A stretch of 64,000 bases of DNA from Dryomyza anilis. Taxonomy: Eukaryota; Arthropoda; Insecta; Diptera; Dryomyzidae. Made by a program: the position numbers and the translations under genes. Under the pieces are notes generated by a model. It was not told the origin of the DNA. It did not search any database and was given only the letters and a program-made list of their open reading frames with translations. Position 1 is the stretch's first letter. Every line of letters starts with the position of its first letter. Where the stretch lies: NCBI GenBank assembly GCA_951804985.1, contig OX638131.1, positions 40,056,044-40,120,043 on the forward strand, in the 5' to 3' direction. Below are positions 22,690 to 34,290 of this stretch, one piece after another.

Positions 22690-23300
22690 AGAGGAATTAA
22701 TTGTTTGTTTTTAAAGCACCTATCTATTGGCATCATTATTTAAAAATATTTTGCCAAAAATTAATTTGCCATTTGTTATTTGAAGGAACATTTTTTTGGC
22801 AAATTTAAATAATGATGCCAATCGATAGGTGCTTTAAAAACAGACAACTAATACATCTAAACTACTATTTCATCTTGCACGAATAAAAAGCTATAACAAA
22901 AAAACGAAGAAATTGGAAAAATTGAAAATCTTGTCATGCCAAAAGGGCGAATCTTTCCTTTTTCGCCATAACTATTAATTGGTACGAGATAAAATAGTAG
23001 TGTTAAGGCATTTATTGTTTGTTTTTAAAGCATCTATCTATCTGCATCATTAATTAAAAATATTTTCATGCAAATAACAAAAATTCGAAAAATTGAAAAT
23101 CTTGTCATGCCAAAAGGGCGAATCTTTCCTTTTTCGCCATAACTATTTATTGGTACGAGATAAAATAGTAGTGTGAAGGCATTTATTGTTTGTTTTTAAA
23201 GCATCTATCGAACTGCATCATTATTTAAAAATATTTTGCCAAACATTTTTTCCTGCAAATGGCAAATTAATGTTTGACAAAATATTTTTAATTAATGATG
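22690..23300. repeat. Palindrome and 171-bp tandem repeat block
   Basis: TTTTTAAAGCACCTATCTATTGG with GCATCATTATTT at about 22710-22745 is inverted at 22800-22840, making a hairpin of about 190 bp. It is followed by two direct units starting TTGTCATGCCAAAAGGGCGA at 22931 and 23102, exactly 171 bp apart. Each carries CGCCATAACTATT and GCATCATTAATTAAAAATATTTT. Likely a rearranged MITE. Confidence 0.75.
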
Positions 23301-23383
23301 CAGATTGACGAGGAATAGATTTCACAGTACACTGGATATAGTCTGTCTGAGTGCTGTGTAGATATTCCAAAAAAAAAAAAAAG

Positions 23384-24653
23384 ATATACAGCTAAACCTA
23401 AAAATTCTTACTTTCAAGAAATGGATTTTCTTAGTTGTCAAAAAAGTAACTAAGTAGAATTATTCTTAGATTCAGTTATTAATTTCTTGGGTATCAAAAA
23501 AGTAACTAAGCAGAATTATTCTTAGATTCAGTTATTAATTTCTTGGAGATCAAAAAAGTAACTAAGTAGAATAAGTCTTGAATTCAGTTATTAATTTCTT
23601 AGGTATCAAAAATGTTGTTGTTTTCGTCCCAAAATTTAATGAACACGTGTTCGTATAGTTGTTGTTTTTTCGATCTTGCTTTGTCGCTATTATGTTTTGT
23701 TTTATATTGTCCGTCTGTCAGCCCCATTTGTTTGTTCGTGTGTCTGTCGATATGTTGAAAGTAACTAAAAGCAATTATTTCGAAGCTAGCATAAAATAAA
23801 AAAAATATAGTCGAGTTAATTTATTGTTTATTTAGAACTTTATTACCTATATGCATTTTTGTATAGTAAATGACTTCTTTGAATACTTAATGTAATTGAA
23901 CTGTTTATTTTATTTTTATTATTATTATTTAATTTTATCTCTGTAAGCATAAGCATTGTATGGTGTATTTAGATAACAATGGAATGAAATCAACTTGGTA
24001 TTTATGCAAAATTGAACCCAAATTTATGTTTACGAACTGAAACCATACCAATATTCGTAGGAAAAATCGTTTTTTCTATTTATATCTTTAACATTCATAC
24101 ATACACAGACGCTTGCTGGTCTGGCTGTGCTTTGTTGTTCTATTCGTGAAAACACACACATGCAAACATTGTATATCATGCCGTTTTTTGATACCTAAGA
24201 AGAAAAAAATTTGAAATCCAGACAAATTGTACTTAGTTACTTTTTTGATACCTAAGAACTTAATGTCTGAATATCTAGAAAAATTTCGCTTTGTTACTTT
24301 CAAAAGACAGACAGGCAGACTAACAAACAGGTGGCGACCTCACAAAACAAAGCATAGAGACAGAGCAATATCAATGAAAACAACAACAATATATGAACAT
24401 GTGTTCTTTTTGCGATGAATACAGCAACAATTTTGTGTGTTCTTTTTGGTTTTTAATAATCAATAAATTAACTTCTGAAAGTCCAGTTGAATAAAGTTTG
24501 TTTACTTTTTTGACAACTAAGTAATTTGCTTTCTTGATATCCAGATGACAAATTCTTGAATTTTAGTAGTATTTTATTGATATTAGTCAAATTCTACTAT
24601 TTTTCTTTCTAACCGAATTCTTCTGGAGTTTTAGAATTTTATTTCCCTCCGTG
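23384..24653. mobile_element. Foldback family A, longest copy A2
   Basis: The left arm (23384-23770) and right arm (24190-24653) are inverted: GAACACGTGTTCGTATAG against CATATATGTTCATGTGTTC-type words, and the AACTAAGTAGAATTATTC direct repeats at the left against AACTAAGTAA at the right. The right end is CCCTCCGTG; the left terminus is missing. The middle (23770-24190) is AT-rich and is shared with the copy at 46950-47195. No transposase. Confidence 0.7.
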
Positions 24654-24915
24654 CGTTGACTACGTAGTGCGTTGACTACGAGTCGAAAGCACCGGGTTCG
24701 ATTCAAGCGACTATCAACATCATTTTCATAGAAAACATTTTATATGCGACGTTACCACCCGGCAGATAATGGCAAACCTACGAGAGTACTAAACATTGCC
24801 TACACTCAGAAAAAAAACTCATAAAATCCCATTAAAATTTGTCAATAGGACAGTTATTGATTTAAAAATAAACAAATAATAAATATTTTCATACAAACTC
24901 AAATAAATTTTATAG

Positions 24916-25770
24916 TAGGGGAGACACTTTTTTTTCAATGATAATTTTTACCACCATATCAATGACATAGAACAAAAATAATAATACTTGGATAGATTGA
25001 TTCATTAGCTAAAAATGTTCCATAAGATGTAAAGATCTACAATATTTAGTTTCCACGAAACAAAATGCGACTCAACCTCAAACCTGATTCTGAAAATAGA
25101 CTGGGGTAAAGTCGACACTACCAACTCTTTCCGCGAATGCACATTTTTGCTGATGTCTTTCAAATTGATTGAATTATATATTCCAAGATAAAACTATTCG
25201 TGTTGTTTGATTCTGGTCCCGTGAAATTGTTTGACCATTATTCATATTATTCACATTTTATCTATTTTTTGCAATAACTTCTTAAATCATGGTCAAATGA
25301 TTGACAAGTCTCCTTATATGGTAAAAATGGACTATTTTGTAAAACTCATAGAACAAAAAGTTTCATAAATTGTATATTCGCGTAATCTACTTTGACCAAA
25401 TGCTTATGTGTCGACTTTACCCCACGAGACTTTGTCTAATATTATTGACATAAAAATGCGAATTTAATTGAAAAATAAAATAAAAATCAACACGACATGT
25501 TAAGTGAACCCCTTACTACATAAAACTCACAACAAAATATATAAATAATCAAAACATTATGTAACTTTTATCAATATGTAACTTTTGGAGTCAAAAAACA
25601 CATTTTATTACATAAAAACTGAAGTTCAAGCTCAAAATGGATTTATGTTCTTTGGTAACAGTGGCATCTAATGTTACGTGTACAGTATCAATTTGAAGTT
25701 GATCTGATATCCTTTTCGCGATTTAAAGCATGTCTTTGCTACGATGTCGACTTAGCCCCGGTCTCCCCTA
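24916..25770. mobile_element. hAT-like non-autonomous element, 855 bp
   Basis: The perfect inverted termini TAGGGGAGAC and GTCTCCCCTA are flanked by TTTTATAG (24908-24915) and TTTTGTAG (25771-25778), an 8-bp duplication with one change. GTCGACTTTACCCC-type words lie at 25102, 25413 and 25747. No long open frame. Its right-hand host sequence joins the left in related copies. The superfamily is inferred from duplication length. Confidence 0.8.
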
Positions 25771-25878
25771 TTTTGTAGTATTTAATAGGATTCACCGATT
25801 GAGTTAATAGTTTATCGGACAAATATCCTATTGATTAATTTTAATAGTAAAACCTATTAATTATACGGTATGTTTTTG

Positions 25879-25975
25879 CACTTTGAGTACAAATATAACA
25901 CGCACAGATCAAAATGGTGAGAGAGCTCGGCCTAAGTTCTTATAGGACTGTAGCGCCAAACTATTATATTATTAT
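25879..25975 (+). mobile_element. 5'-truncated SINE tail
   Basis: Contains only the last 97 bases of the SINE (CACTTTGAGTACAAATATAA through GCGCCAAACTATTATATTATT), flanked by ATGTTTTT at 25870-25877 and again right after the tail. A duplication with 5' truncation is what target-primed reverse transcription leaves. Confidence 0.8.
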
Positions 25976-26265
25976 GTTTTTTCTGAGTGTAGGAAAACGT
26001 TCAGTCTGCCGTTCGGATTCGGCATTAAATTGTAGTTCCCTCCAGTTTGAGTACAAACATAACACGCACAGCCAGTGATGCCAACTAAGTAGGCATTTGG
26101 ACCGAAGTGGATAACGGTGCAAATATCTGTATAAAGACAGATTCGGGCGTAACACTTTTCTGGATTTAGTCCAGGTAGACCAATATAATTTTTACAAAAA
26201 CGTATTTTGTACACTTTTGCTAAATTATAATAAATTATAATAGTATTTTTAAACCTATTATTAAA

Positions 26266-27013
26266 TTTTTATACCCTACACTAAGAGTGAAAGGGTATAT
26301 TCAGTTTGGTACGCCGTTTGTAACACCCAGAAGGAAGCATCTCCGGTATGGAAAAGTATATATATTCTTGATCAGCATGACCTCCTGAGTCGATTTAGCG
26401 ATGTCCGTCTGTCCGTCTGTCTGTCCGTCTGTCTGTCTGTCCGTCTGTCTGTCCGTCTGTCTGTCTGTTGAAATCCCTAAGACTTTTAAAATAGAAAAGC
26501 TAGATAAATGAAACTTATAACTTAGATTACTAATATACCTACGCTGTATGTGCGAAAAAATTGGCGAGATCGGTCCATTGTGACCTATGATCCGACCACT
26601 TATGTTCAAATACCTCATATAAAATGTACATATAAAGATCAATTTTTATGTATACGTGCTTAGGTAAACTTTTTTGGTCAAATATATATTGATATCATGC
26701 TCAAATACATTATAATAATGTTTTCCGGCAAAAAGACTTGTGGTTCACAAAAAAAAAAATCGAAATTCGGTACACCTACACATTTGTAAATATGGGTATC
26801 AAATGAATGGAAATTCTTCAGCGATTGAATGTTTGTAGTTATTTTCAGGATTCGTATACCCTGGTGACCTATATATCACTTTGAATGGTAACCACACATA
26901 TGTGTAGGGTATTTATTGTCGGCTTAGACCGACTATAATTTTGATAATCCTAACTATCATAATTACACCTACTTTAAAATTTCCCATGTGATCTAACCTT
27001 CCCAACTGGTTTA
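26266..27013 (-). mobile_element. Mini-me/DINE-1-like element M3
   Basis: Minus-strand copy: TTTTTATACCCTACACTAAG at the left, core TATATATATTCTTGATCAGC near 26357, an uninterrupted (GTCY)n tract at 26404-26468, hairpin AGTCGG/CCGACT region near 26920-26940, and CTTCCCAACTGG at the right end. The longest clean GTCY tract of the set. Confidence 0.85.
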
Positions 27014-27135
27014 AAATGTAGTTGGTGACTTCTACAATGACGATATGTCCCTAAAAGAAATTTACCCTATTAACCTTCTGAACTACATGCCCCTTCTATT
27101 CAAATTGGGTCAAATTGACCCACTTATACCATCTG
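27014..27135. other. MITE right end plus spacer
   Basis: 27016-27050 is a truncated right end of the TCGTCGTTGTAG family (ends CTACAATGACGA|TA). It abuts mini-me M3. Confidence 0.5.
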
Positions 27136-28015
27136 TTTTTATACCCTACACTAAGAGTGAAAGGGCGTACCAAACTGAATAGTTTGGTACACCGTTTGTA
27201 ACACCCAAAAGAAAGCATATCCGGTATGGAAAAGTAGCGATGTCCGCCTGGCTCTCTGTCTGTTTAAAAAACGATTACGAAAAAACTAGAAGAGCTAGAT
27301 AAATGAAACTACTCATTTAGATTACTTATATATCTAGGCTGTTTCAACAATGGCAGGATCGGTCCATTGTGACCTGGGAATTTTGCTGTATACCAGCTTA
27401 AATGAACTTTTTTGGTCAAATATATACAACACAGAAAAATCAACTTTTGGCATGAGATTAATTGAAACAACGTTTCAGCATTGCAACCGAAATGTTAGTC
27501 CTCGCAACTGCACGTTCGGTTTTCAGAACCTCATGATTGCATTTTTCATTCCGCCAAAATTGACATTCGTCAAAAATGTTCACAAGTCGAAAAACAATAG
27601 GAAATTTATTAATTAAGTAACATTGCGAAATAAATACACAAAAATATAAATTAATTTAATACAAATTGCTCTCTAGCTAGTGAAATGTAAAATTAATAAA
27701 AAATATTGTGACCATATGTGCCATTGGGTATAGTTTTTTATATTTTTGGTTATGAGATACATGTTTTTTTTTTTAATAGTTCAGGGAGCAGGAATTAGTT
27801 GAATAACTTGGTTAAAATAGAATTTCAATTGGCGGTTTAGAAAACCTCATGCTTACTGACTAAGAGGTTGCGAAACCTCATGTTCACCAATTAGGAGGTT
27901 ATCAAAACCTCATGATCACCTATTTGGAGGTTACCACAATTTCATGTTCACCGATTAGGAGGTTGTCACAACCTCATCAGGATTCGTAGATCCTGGTGAC
28001 CAGATCATGTTTGTC
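27136..28015 (-). mobile_element. Mini-me copy M4, truncated and interrupted
   Basis: 27136-27425 matches the left half of M3 with deletions (the core is lost and GTCY is reduced to a few units). The sequence resumes at about 27985 with CAGGATTCGTAGATCCTGGTGACC, also mini-me. The 555 bases between are a separate insertion. Confidence 0.7.
27427..27984. mobile_element. Insertion in M4 with CACAGAAAAATCAAC end and GAGGTT repeats
   Basis: The left end CACAGAAAAATCAACTTT matches the terminus of the MITE at 19193. The right part (27838-27985) consists of about four 32-base units, each pairing AACCTC with GAGGTT. An 88-codon frame at 27350-27616 crosses the border and has no domain. Confidence 0.55.
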
Positions 28016-28068
28016 AAGTATAATAAATTTATTTGATTGTGTTATTTTAAAATTAGTTGTTATAAAAT

Positions 28069-28635
28069 GGCTATTCCACACCAAATCGACCAGCGGTTGT
28101 AACTCACCTTCTTCAGTTTCTACTTTAAGAGATATCGAAATATGAACTATAATACAAAAGTGATTTTTGACCCATTTTTTGTAACCTTTGAACCTGAACT
28201 CTGGAAGTAATAATAATAATAGTTTGGCGCTACAGTCCTATATAGAACTTCGGCCGAGCTCTCTCACCATTTTGAGTTGTGCGTGTTATATTTGTACTCA
28301 AAGTGGTGGGACCTAAAGTTTATTGCCGAATCCGAACGGCGGGTGAGAGCTTTTCATAGGCAATGTTTTACTCTCGTAGGTTTGCCATTTACTGACGAGA
28401 GGTAGCGCGGTATAGAAACATGTGTTTATGAAAAGATGTTGTTAGCCCCAGCCAAGCTTGAACCGGGGACCTTTCGACTCGCAGTCCACTCTGGAAGTAG
28501 TGGACGAAAAAAAAAAAAAAAAAATGGTCAATACATATCGCAATAAGCTTTATCAGTTGCTCAAATTTAATTAAAATCGAAAAGGTAAAATCTCAAATTT
28601 TAGTTTTTTTTGGTCGATTTGGTGTGGAATGGCCC
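28069..28635. mobile_element. MITE with ATTCCACACCAAATCGACC ends, split by SINE S4
   Basis: GGCTATTCCACACCAAATCG at 28069 and its inverse CGATTTGGTGTGGAATGGCC ending at 28635 are the termini. Without the SINE the element is about 280 bp. A diverged copy starts at 50861. Subterminal sequences GAGATATCGAAAT and TTTGAGCAACTGATAA are shared with that copy. Confidence 0.75.
28210..28487 (-). mobile_element. SINE copy S4, 5'-truncated, 12-bp duplication
   Basis: Minus-strand SINE starting within the tRNA-like part (TGGACTGCGAGTCGAAAGG), so the A-box is lost while the B-box region remains. ACTCTGGAAGTA is repeated exactly at 28198-28209 and 28488-28499. The tail is (TTA)n. An A17 run follows the site at 28509. 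Confidence 0.9.
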
Positions 28636-28959
28636 AAAAACGGTGGGTTTTGTTTAAAAAAAAGGGTTTTTGTTGTCGCGATTTGGTGGGTTTTGCTTTT
28701 GAAAAGTCTACACTGCACACATCTCATATGAAGGGAGAGATTCTTGAGGACTATAGCGCCTAACTATAATTAGTTTTATATTTCTTTACATAGTTCTTTT
28801 GTGAGTACTACTTTTTAGTTGCAATATATTGAAAATATTCCACAATGAAGCGTCATTAAAAATGTTGATTTAATTTCTGTAATTAAGCGAACAAATAGCA
28901 CAAGAAGGCCGATATAATTTTGCAACATATCATGACACAACAAGTTTGTCTCATGCGAC
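28636..28959. other. AT-rich DNA
   Basis: A short stray GGACTATAGCGCCTAACTAT at 28747 resembles the SINE tail. Nothing else recognised. Confidence 0.4.
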
Positions 28960-29480
28960 AAATGTCCACTTACAAAATTTCAATGCATTTACAAAATATT
29001 TCGTTGCTGTCATTGCAACCCAAATGGGCATTAACAACAACCACCACCGCCGCCGAATGGACTGGGACCTAGATATATTTATTACCTTGCGAACATCCCC
29101 TGCGTGTTCGTAATAAAGCATAAGTGGTTGTCATCCATTAGATAAACATGAGTGTAAATTAGCAACCTTCTTTCTCAATGCGTCCATGTCTATGCGACAG
29201 ATTGATCTGATTTTAATTTTAATTTTACTTTACCCCGCATTGTTCTTGAATGCAACGGTTCGGTTCTCTGCCACTGTTGATGGTGATAATGATGCCGATG
29301 ATACCCAATGATGTTGATAGGAATGATAATGCTGATGTGCCTCAAAATATCGGGTTAAGCCTTTGGTAATTTATGCACAACCGCTTTTTGTTGTTTTTCT
29401 TGTTGTACATTCCATGTTGTGACACTGTTGTCAGTTCACAAATGCAAAACAGGACATGAAGGATGGATGATCTTTCGTAC
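28960..29480. other. Mixed-composition unique DNA
   Basis: Less AT-rich, with CACCACCGCCGCCG (29041) and a GATGATGATGCTGATG-like stretch (29275-29340). No open frame with coding character and no repeat partner. Possible regulatory DNA. Confidence 0.35.
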
Positions 29481-30527
29481 ATATGTATTATTGTTTTTAC
29501 TTTATTTTGTCCCCTATTCACAAATTTAATGAAGTGTAATGAGAGTATTACCGGTATATAAAGTTTTATTTATATATTTTACACAATTTTATGGGGTTTA
29601 ATTACAATATTTGGTTTTGTGGGTCACAATATAATTATTTTAAATACGGTTTCAAAAACACTTTCTTTTTAATTATCACTGGCAATAAGTGCTGTTGTGT
29701 GCTGAATGTGTACCAAAGGGTTAAAAGTTCGCATTTCAAAGAAGCCGCTGCCTGCTTGACTTTCGAATGTCAGTCACTCAGTTCCCTGTCTGTTGTCTGT
29801 CCGAAATTCTTCTCCCTTTCGAGACGCATATTCAATCCATTAATTGTTTTGTCTTTTTTCGCATGCAAATTAGCATCTTCAGTGCGTGAATATCCTACAT
29901 TCTTTGTATGATGAAGGTACTTAGTTCATTCTTTTGTCTTCAGTTCTTTGATGATTTTTTTTTGTTGAGCTCGTGTCCTTGCGACACCATTCGTTGTCAA
30001 TTAACGATGTTATTTTTGATATTTGTTTAATTCTAGATAACAAAATTAGTTAAATACTTTGTTATTTTTATTTTCGAAATTTGGTATTTGTTTAAATTTG
30101 CTAAAATTACGTTCATACGATTTGTGTTTTTTTAATGTAACGTTGTGTTTTCCAACTACCAGATTCATCATAAAGATACCACCGTTCATTAAATTAAGTT
30201 CATTAAATTATATACATATAAGTATTCATAATATTGAAGAACGAAATATTCAATACAATGAATTTGAATCGTCATATTGATGAATATAATTTTTTAATTT
30301 TACAATAAAAAGTTTAAAAAATAGATTTTTTTTTATATTCTGAAAAAAAGATGCTGGAAAAACATTTTATTAAAAAAAATCGATAAAAATTTTATTTCCA
30401 AACAAATATTTACAACATACAAGAACTGTTAGAGAACTAAAAAGTATGGCTAAAAATGAACGAAAAATAAATGTTTTGATTGAAATTTGGTTTGATGAAC
30501 AGCATTCTTCAATATGATGTAAAATAT
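29481..30527. other. AT-rich DNA with ATATTGAAGAAC repeats
   Basis: From 30180 onwards the words ATTCATAATATTGAAGAACG, CAATACAATGAATTTG and TTCTTCAATATGATG recur, and again at 30950-31130. They form one palindrome-rich element that the LTR at 30528 has split. The 106-codon frame at 29591 shows no domain. Confidence 0.4.
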
Positions 30528-30921
30528 TGTTACAAAAATTCAGTCTACGGAAAACTGTTCTGCAAGTTCGTATCTCTGGATTGTGTATAAAATAAAAACA
30601 CTGTTATGTTTACACGAGATGCATTCGATCACTACTGAAGTGCTATGCCTCAGATGCGGCGCCCTTTTACAATCAGTTCGACACGTTTCGAGAAGCTTTG
30701 ACATGTTACGAGAACCTTCTACTCGTTTCGTGAATGACGCATGCTGTTGACATCTCATTCGCACTTATGTGTTTTTAATGCGCTATCTATCTTTTTCTCG
30801 CACATTGCCTCAGTGCGCTGAATGATCTACCGTCTCTTTCGAACACATTGCTTAGTACGCTGAATTGTCTTGCGTCTCATTTACGCTTGCATAGTGGAGC
30901 AAATTACCTCTTTTCGTAACT
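30528..30921 (-). mobile_element. Solo LTR L2, internally deleted
   Basis: Minus-strand member of the L1 family: TGTTACAAAAATTCAG at the left and TTTTCGTAACT at the right, flanked by perfect ATAT duplications (30524-30527, 30922-30925). It is 394 bp because the region around the promoter and poly(A) signal is deleted relative to L1. Confidence 0.85.
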
Positions 30922-31292
30922 ATATGATGTATTTTATGTTTTTGTTCATTAATATGATGAAACGTATTCCTCACATACAGTTCATCATATTGAAGAACCC
31001 TTTTTTGACAGTCATCATAATTATGATCTCATTCAAACCATTGAAGTTGTTAGTCATTAATATTATGAATGGTTCTTCAATACAATGAATCATGGTTTGA
31101 AGAACGGAATTCATCAATATGATGTACATTTTTTTCAATGTAATACTTATCATTTACCTTTTCATTGAACGCTTAAATTTGTTTTATTTCATTCGGACAG
31201 AAATGCGATTTAGCATTTCTCGTAAATAAGAATATATACATGAGCAATTTTATTATTTTAGTTTACAATTATCAATTTTGCGTTTTCAACGA
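30922..31292. repeat. Second half of the ATATTGAAGAAC palindromic element
   Basis: Direct and inverted copies of CATCATATTGAAGAAC / GTTCTTCAATACAATGAATC at 30980-31125 continue the element interrupted by L2. Confidence 0.5.
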
Positions 31293-31626
31293 TTACACTG
31301 CACTACACTCATTATGGTGCAGTAAAAGTTGCAGCAAATATTGGATTCATGTATGACGCAGATTACGAAATTTGAATTTGTTTTGCTTATAACTCGCAAA
31401 CTAAATTTGTTACGCATAAAATCAAATTTTTATTTTGTGACGCAAGATTTTCTGCATCGAATGTCGAAAAAATAATTTCATACTTTTCTTTTGTTTGAAT
31501 TTTAAAAATAATAAAAGAAGATCAAAATAATGGTTAATTAAAAAAGGGTTGTGTCTCAAAAACTATAGCTTATTTTACAAAACTGATATCCTTTTCGGAT
31601 ATTTTTTGTAACTTTTACTGCACCAT
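31293..31626. mobile_element. MITE with GGTGCAGTAAAAGTT ends
   Basis: ATGGTGCAGTAAAAGTTGCA (31313) pairs with TGTAACTTTTACTGCACCAT (31607-31626). GATTACACTGC just upstream (31291) is shared with the related element at 54713. No open frame. Confidence 0.65.
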
Positions 31627-32269
31627 GTCAAAATTTGATTTTTATCGGGCAGTGTTCACCAAATTAATCACAGAATTGTTCAAAAAGTAAAGTTTTTACA
31701 TGCTGCTTTGTGAAAAATAATTGCAAATATATCCTTACATGATAACAATAATTCATAATCAAAGTCTATTAAAATATAATGAAAATATGCTAATGACTGC
31801 AAATATAAAATTTAGTAGTTTTCATTTTATCTACACATTATTTTCATTATATATACCGGGATTTCATTTCGTGATTTTCGATACTGATTTTCTCCGAGAT
31901 CCCGGGATTAAAAGCCCTACTATGTATGTACCACTAGACCACTTTAAACTATAATCGCAAACATTATCAGTTACGTGTTTCTTAATTCTTACCAACTTCA
32001 CTGCACCATCTATCAAAATTATCATAATTCAAAATTTTCCATGTTCCCATTTGTTTGTTTATGGAACCGGAATTGGAAATGAAATCATTATTTGGTTTCG
32101 GAACGGCAACGGAAACCAGAACCTTTATTTTTTTTTAGAACCAGAACTATAACCGAAATAGAAAAAAAAATTAAATATACCGTTTTTTTTTTAATGTTTA
32201 TGAAACCGAAACTGAAACCGCAGAGAACAGAATTTCGGTTCCAAACCTTAAACAACAAACAATAATCTT
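31627..32269. other. AT-rich DNA and a GGAACC block
   Basis: 32040-32260 contains many GGAACCGGAA-type words and the segment GCAGAGAACAGAATTTCGG found also at 52564. The rest is AT-rich, with a lone CTTCACTGCACCAT at 31996 resembling the end of the neighbouring MITE. Confidence 0.45.
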
Positions 32270-33296
32270 TCTGGGTGTGCAAATATATGAATTTGTATTT
32301 TTTAATATATATTAAAATGTACGAGAAGTTGTTGTATCTTGGAGACTGCTGCACACAGATAACTGATATGTTGCGGCAACCAACTAAATTGCTCTACCGA
32401 ATCATTCGTTTGCGGCAACAACTGATAAAGTGCTGGCAAAAATCACTTAATTCGGTTGTGATAACCTCCTAGTCTATGGACATAAGGTTGTGCCAACATA
32501 CAAGTCGGTGAGCACAAAGTTGTGTAAATTTCTATTGAATTAATTTATTATTTTAAGTTGTTCATTATTTTAAGTTGTTTCATGGCGTTAAGTTGTTTCA
32601 TCGAATATTCATTTGCATCTACCAAATGTAGTCAGCCTCAACTGAAATTCATTTATGGTAAATAATAGTATGACGCGTAACCAACTATTAGTTGAAGCAA
32701 CTGCAACATTGATTGGGTAAACAAACACTTGATCCATTTTTTTATTTTCATTGCTACGGCAACTAAATTTAAAATGAGACAACCAATATTTAGTTGACGT
32801 AACAGATAGTTAGTTATATAAGGTTGTAGCAAGACATATTTATTTGAACTCATATGCCGTGTTGCAACAACTGAATCAGTCGAATGTTGACAGAACTAAA
32901 TAAATCGGTTGGCAAAAAAAGACGGTTGTCCCAACTGATTCGTTTTTTGGGTGTACTTAATTATTGAATTTCATATTGTTTTCGACTACTTGTGTAAATT
33001 TTTCTGTTTGTATCAATAAATGTTGGCATGAAACTGGCCGAAACCGAACTGCAGATAGACATGAGGTTGTCGTTTATCATTTATTTTGTTGATACAACAA
33101 CGTACTCAACTGCCGTAACAAATACACGAATGTCAATTACATGAGGTTACAGGAAACGAATGCACAGTTGCGCGGACTAACATTTCAGTAATAGTAAATA
33201 AGGTACATTTATTTTAATGCCATGACAACAATTGAATTGCGGTTGCAACACTAAAACGTTGGTTCAATTAACATCATGCCAAACGTGTGTGTGATT
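32270..33296. repeat. Region of GTTGCGGCAACT-type repeats
   Basis: TTGCGGCAACAACT, GTTGTGCCAAC, CCAACTGATTCG and similar words recur on both strands from 32370 to 33260. GTTTTTTGGGTG|TA at 32945-32956 is a CACCCAAAAAAC-type terminus like the other TA-flanked elements. Borders are otherwise unclear; no coding sequence. Confidence 0.4.
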
Positions 33297-34067
33297 TTTA
33301 TACCCTACACCTATGAGGTACAGGGTATATTAACTTTGTGCATAAATTGTAACGCCCCTTAGGAGGCGTTTCCGGTATGAAAAAGTATATATATTCTTGA
33401 TCAGCATCACTACCCGAGTCCGTTTAGCCATGTCCGTCTGTCTGTCCGTCTTGCTGTCTTGCTGTCCGAATACAGAATAACTTGAGAAATACTAATCAGA
33501 ATGCGATGAAATTTCGTTTCAATATATTTTAGCCAAAAGTAGGAACTGAGTTTGAAAATGAGCCAAATCGGTCAACGGACACGCCCACCTCCCATACAAG
33601 TCACTTTTATATAACTCTTTCGGAACTAATAACTCGAAAAGTATTCAAGGTATAGTTATAAAATTTAAAACGTATTGTTATAATTCATCTAAAAATATGT
33701 AGTCCAAAAATGGGCGTGATCCGCCCACTTTTTTTTTTCATTATTTCCCGGGTTTTCAAAGTGGAAAATTGATCCGTAAATTATTAAAATCAAATGTATG
33801 AAATATTAGCCTTTCAAAATTTTAAATATAGGCGTGGTCCACCCAATTATATTTTTCAATTTTTTTTTTTAGTTTTTTATACTTTATATAAATTTTAAAA
33901 TTATGGGGATATAAGACGTAAATTTCTGATATATGAATAATATTCTGAGGGTTAATATCCCCACCAAAGGTGTAGGGTATTCCATAGTCGGGCCCGACCG
34001 ACTATAAAAATCCGCCCCATGTGACCGAACTTACCCATGTGACCTAACTTTCCCAACTCGTTTTTAT
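33297..34067 (-). mobile_element. Mini-me-like element M5, divergent subfamily
   Basis: Shares with M1-M4 the ends (TTTTTATACCCTACACCTATG; GTGACCTAACTTTCCCAACT), core TATATATATTCTTGATCAGC and a short GTCY tract (33434-33470), but has a different interior (ACGCCCACCTCCCATACAAG; GGGCGTGATCCGCCCAC). The hairpin here is AGTCGG..CCGACT around 33986-34006. Confidence 0.8.
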
Positions 34068-34139
34068 AATCAGTTTAACATATTTTTCTAATTGAAGGGA
34101 AACTTCGGAACAGGCAGTCGTAAATAGTCTGTTGCAAAC

Positions 34140-34290
34140 TCACCACACCTGAATTCACTACACAAAATTCACCACACCGAAACTTACCACACCGAAACTT
34201 ACCACACCGAAACTCACCACACCGAAACTCACCACACCGAAACTCACCACACCGAAACTCACCATACTGAAACTCACCACACTAAAAAAG
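34140..34290 (+). repeat. 15-bp minisatellite, Helitron-associated type
   Basis: About ten units of CTCACCACACCGAAA and variants. The same repeat occurs inside the Helitron-like elements at 12096, 39484 and 56665, but here no CTAG terminus is seen. Confidence 0.8.

Larger units (their letters stand above)
24803..25989 (+). mobile_element. Mariner-like MITE with TA duplication, hosting two insertions
   Basis: Ends CACTCAGAAAAAAAAC and TTTTTTCTGAGTG are inverted and flanked by TA on both sides, inside SINE S3. Removing the hAT-like element (24916-25770 plus its 8-bp duplication) and the SINE tail (25879-25975) leaves about 230 bases, matching the copies at 3895, 17880 and 21130. No transposase. 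Confidence 0.85.
24663..26080 (+). mobile_element. tRNA-derived SINE copy S3, split by a mariner-like MITE
   Basis: The tRNA-like half with GGTTCGATTCAAGC (24663-24802) and the body half GCCGTTCGGATTCGG.. (25992-26080) flank the insertion. Intact copies read GCCTATGAAAAGC at this point; here TA appears on both sides of the insert (24801-24802, 25990-25991). The 3' tail is not preserved. Confidence 0.8.

Noticed and set aside
22690..23300. CRISPR array, because of regularly recurring words
   Set aside because: Repeat units are 171 bp direct copies without distinct spacers, in a eukaryotic AT-rich context.
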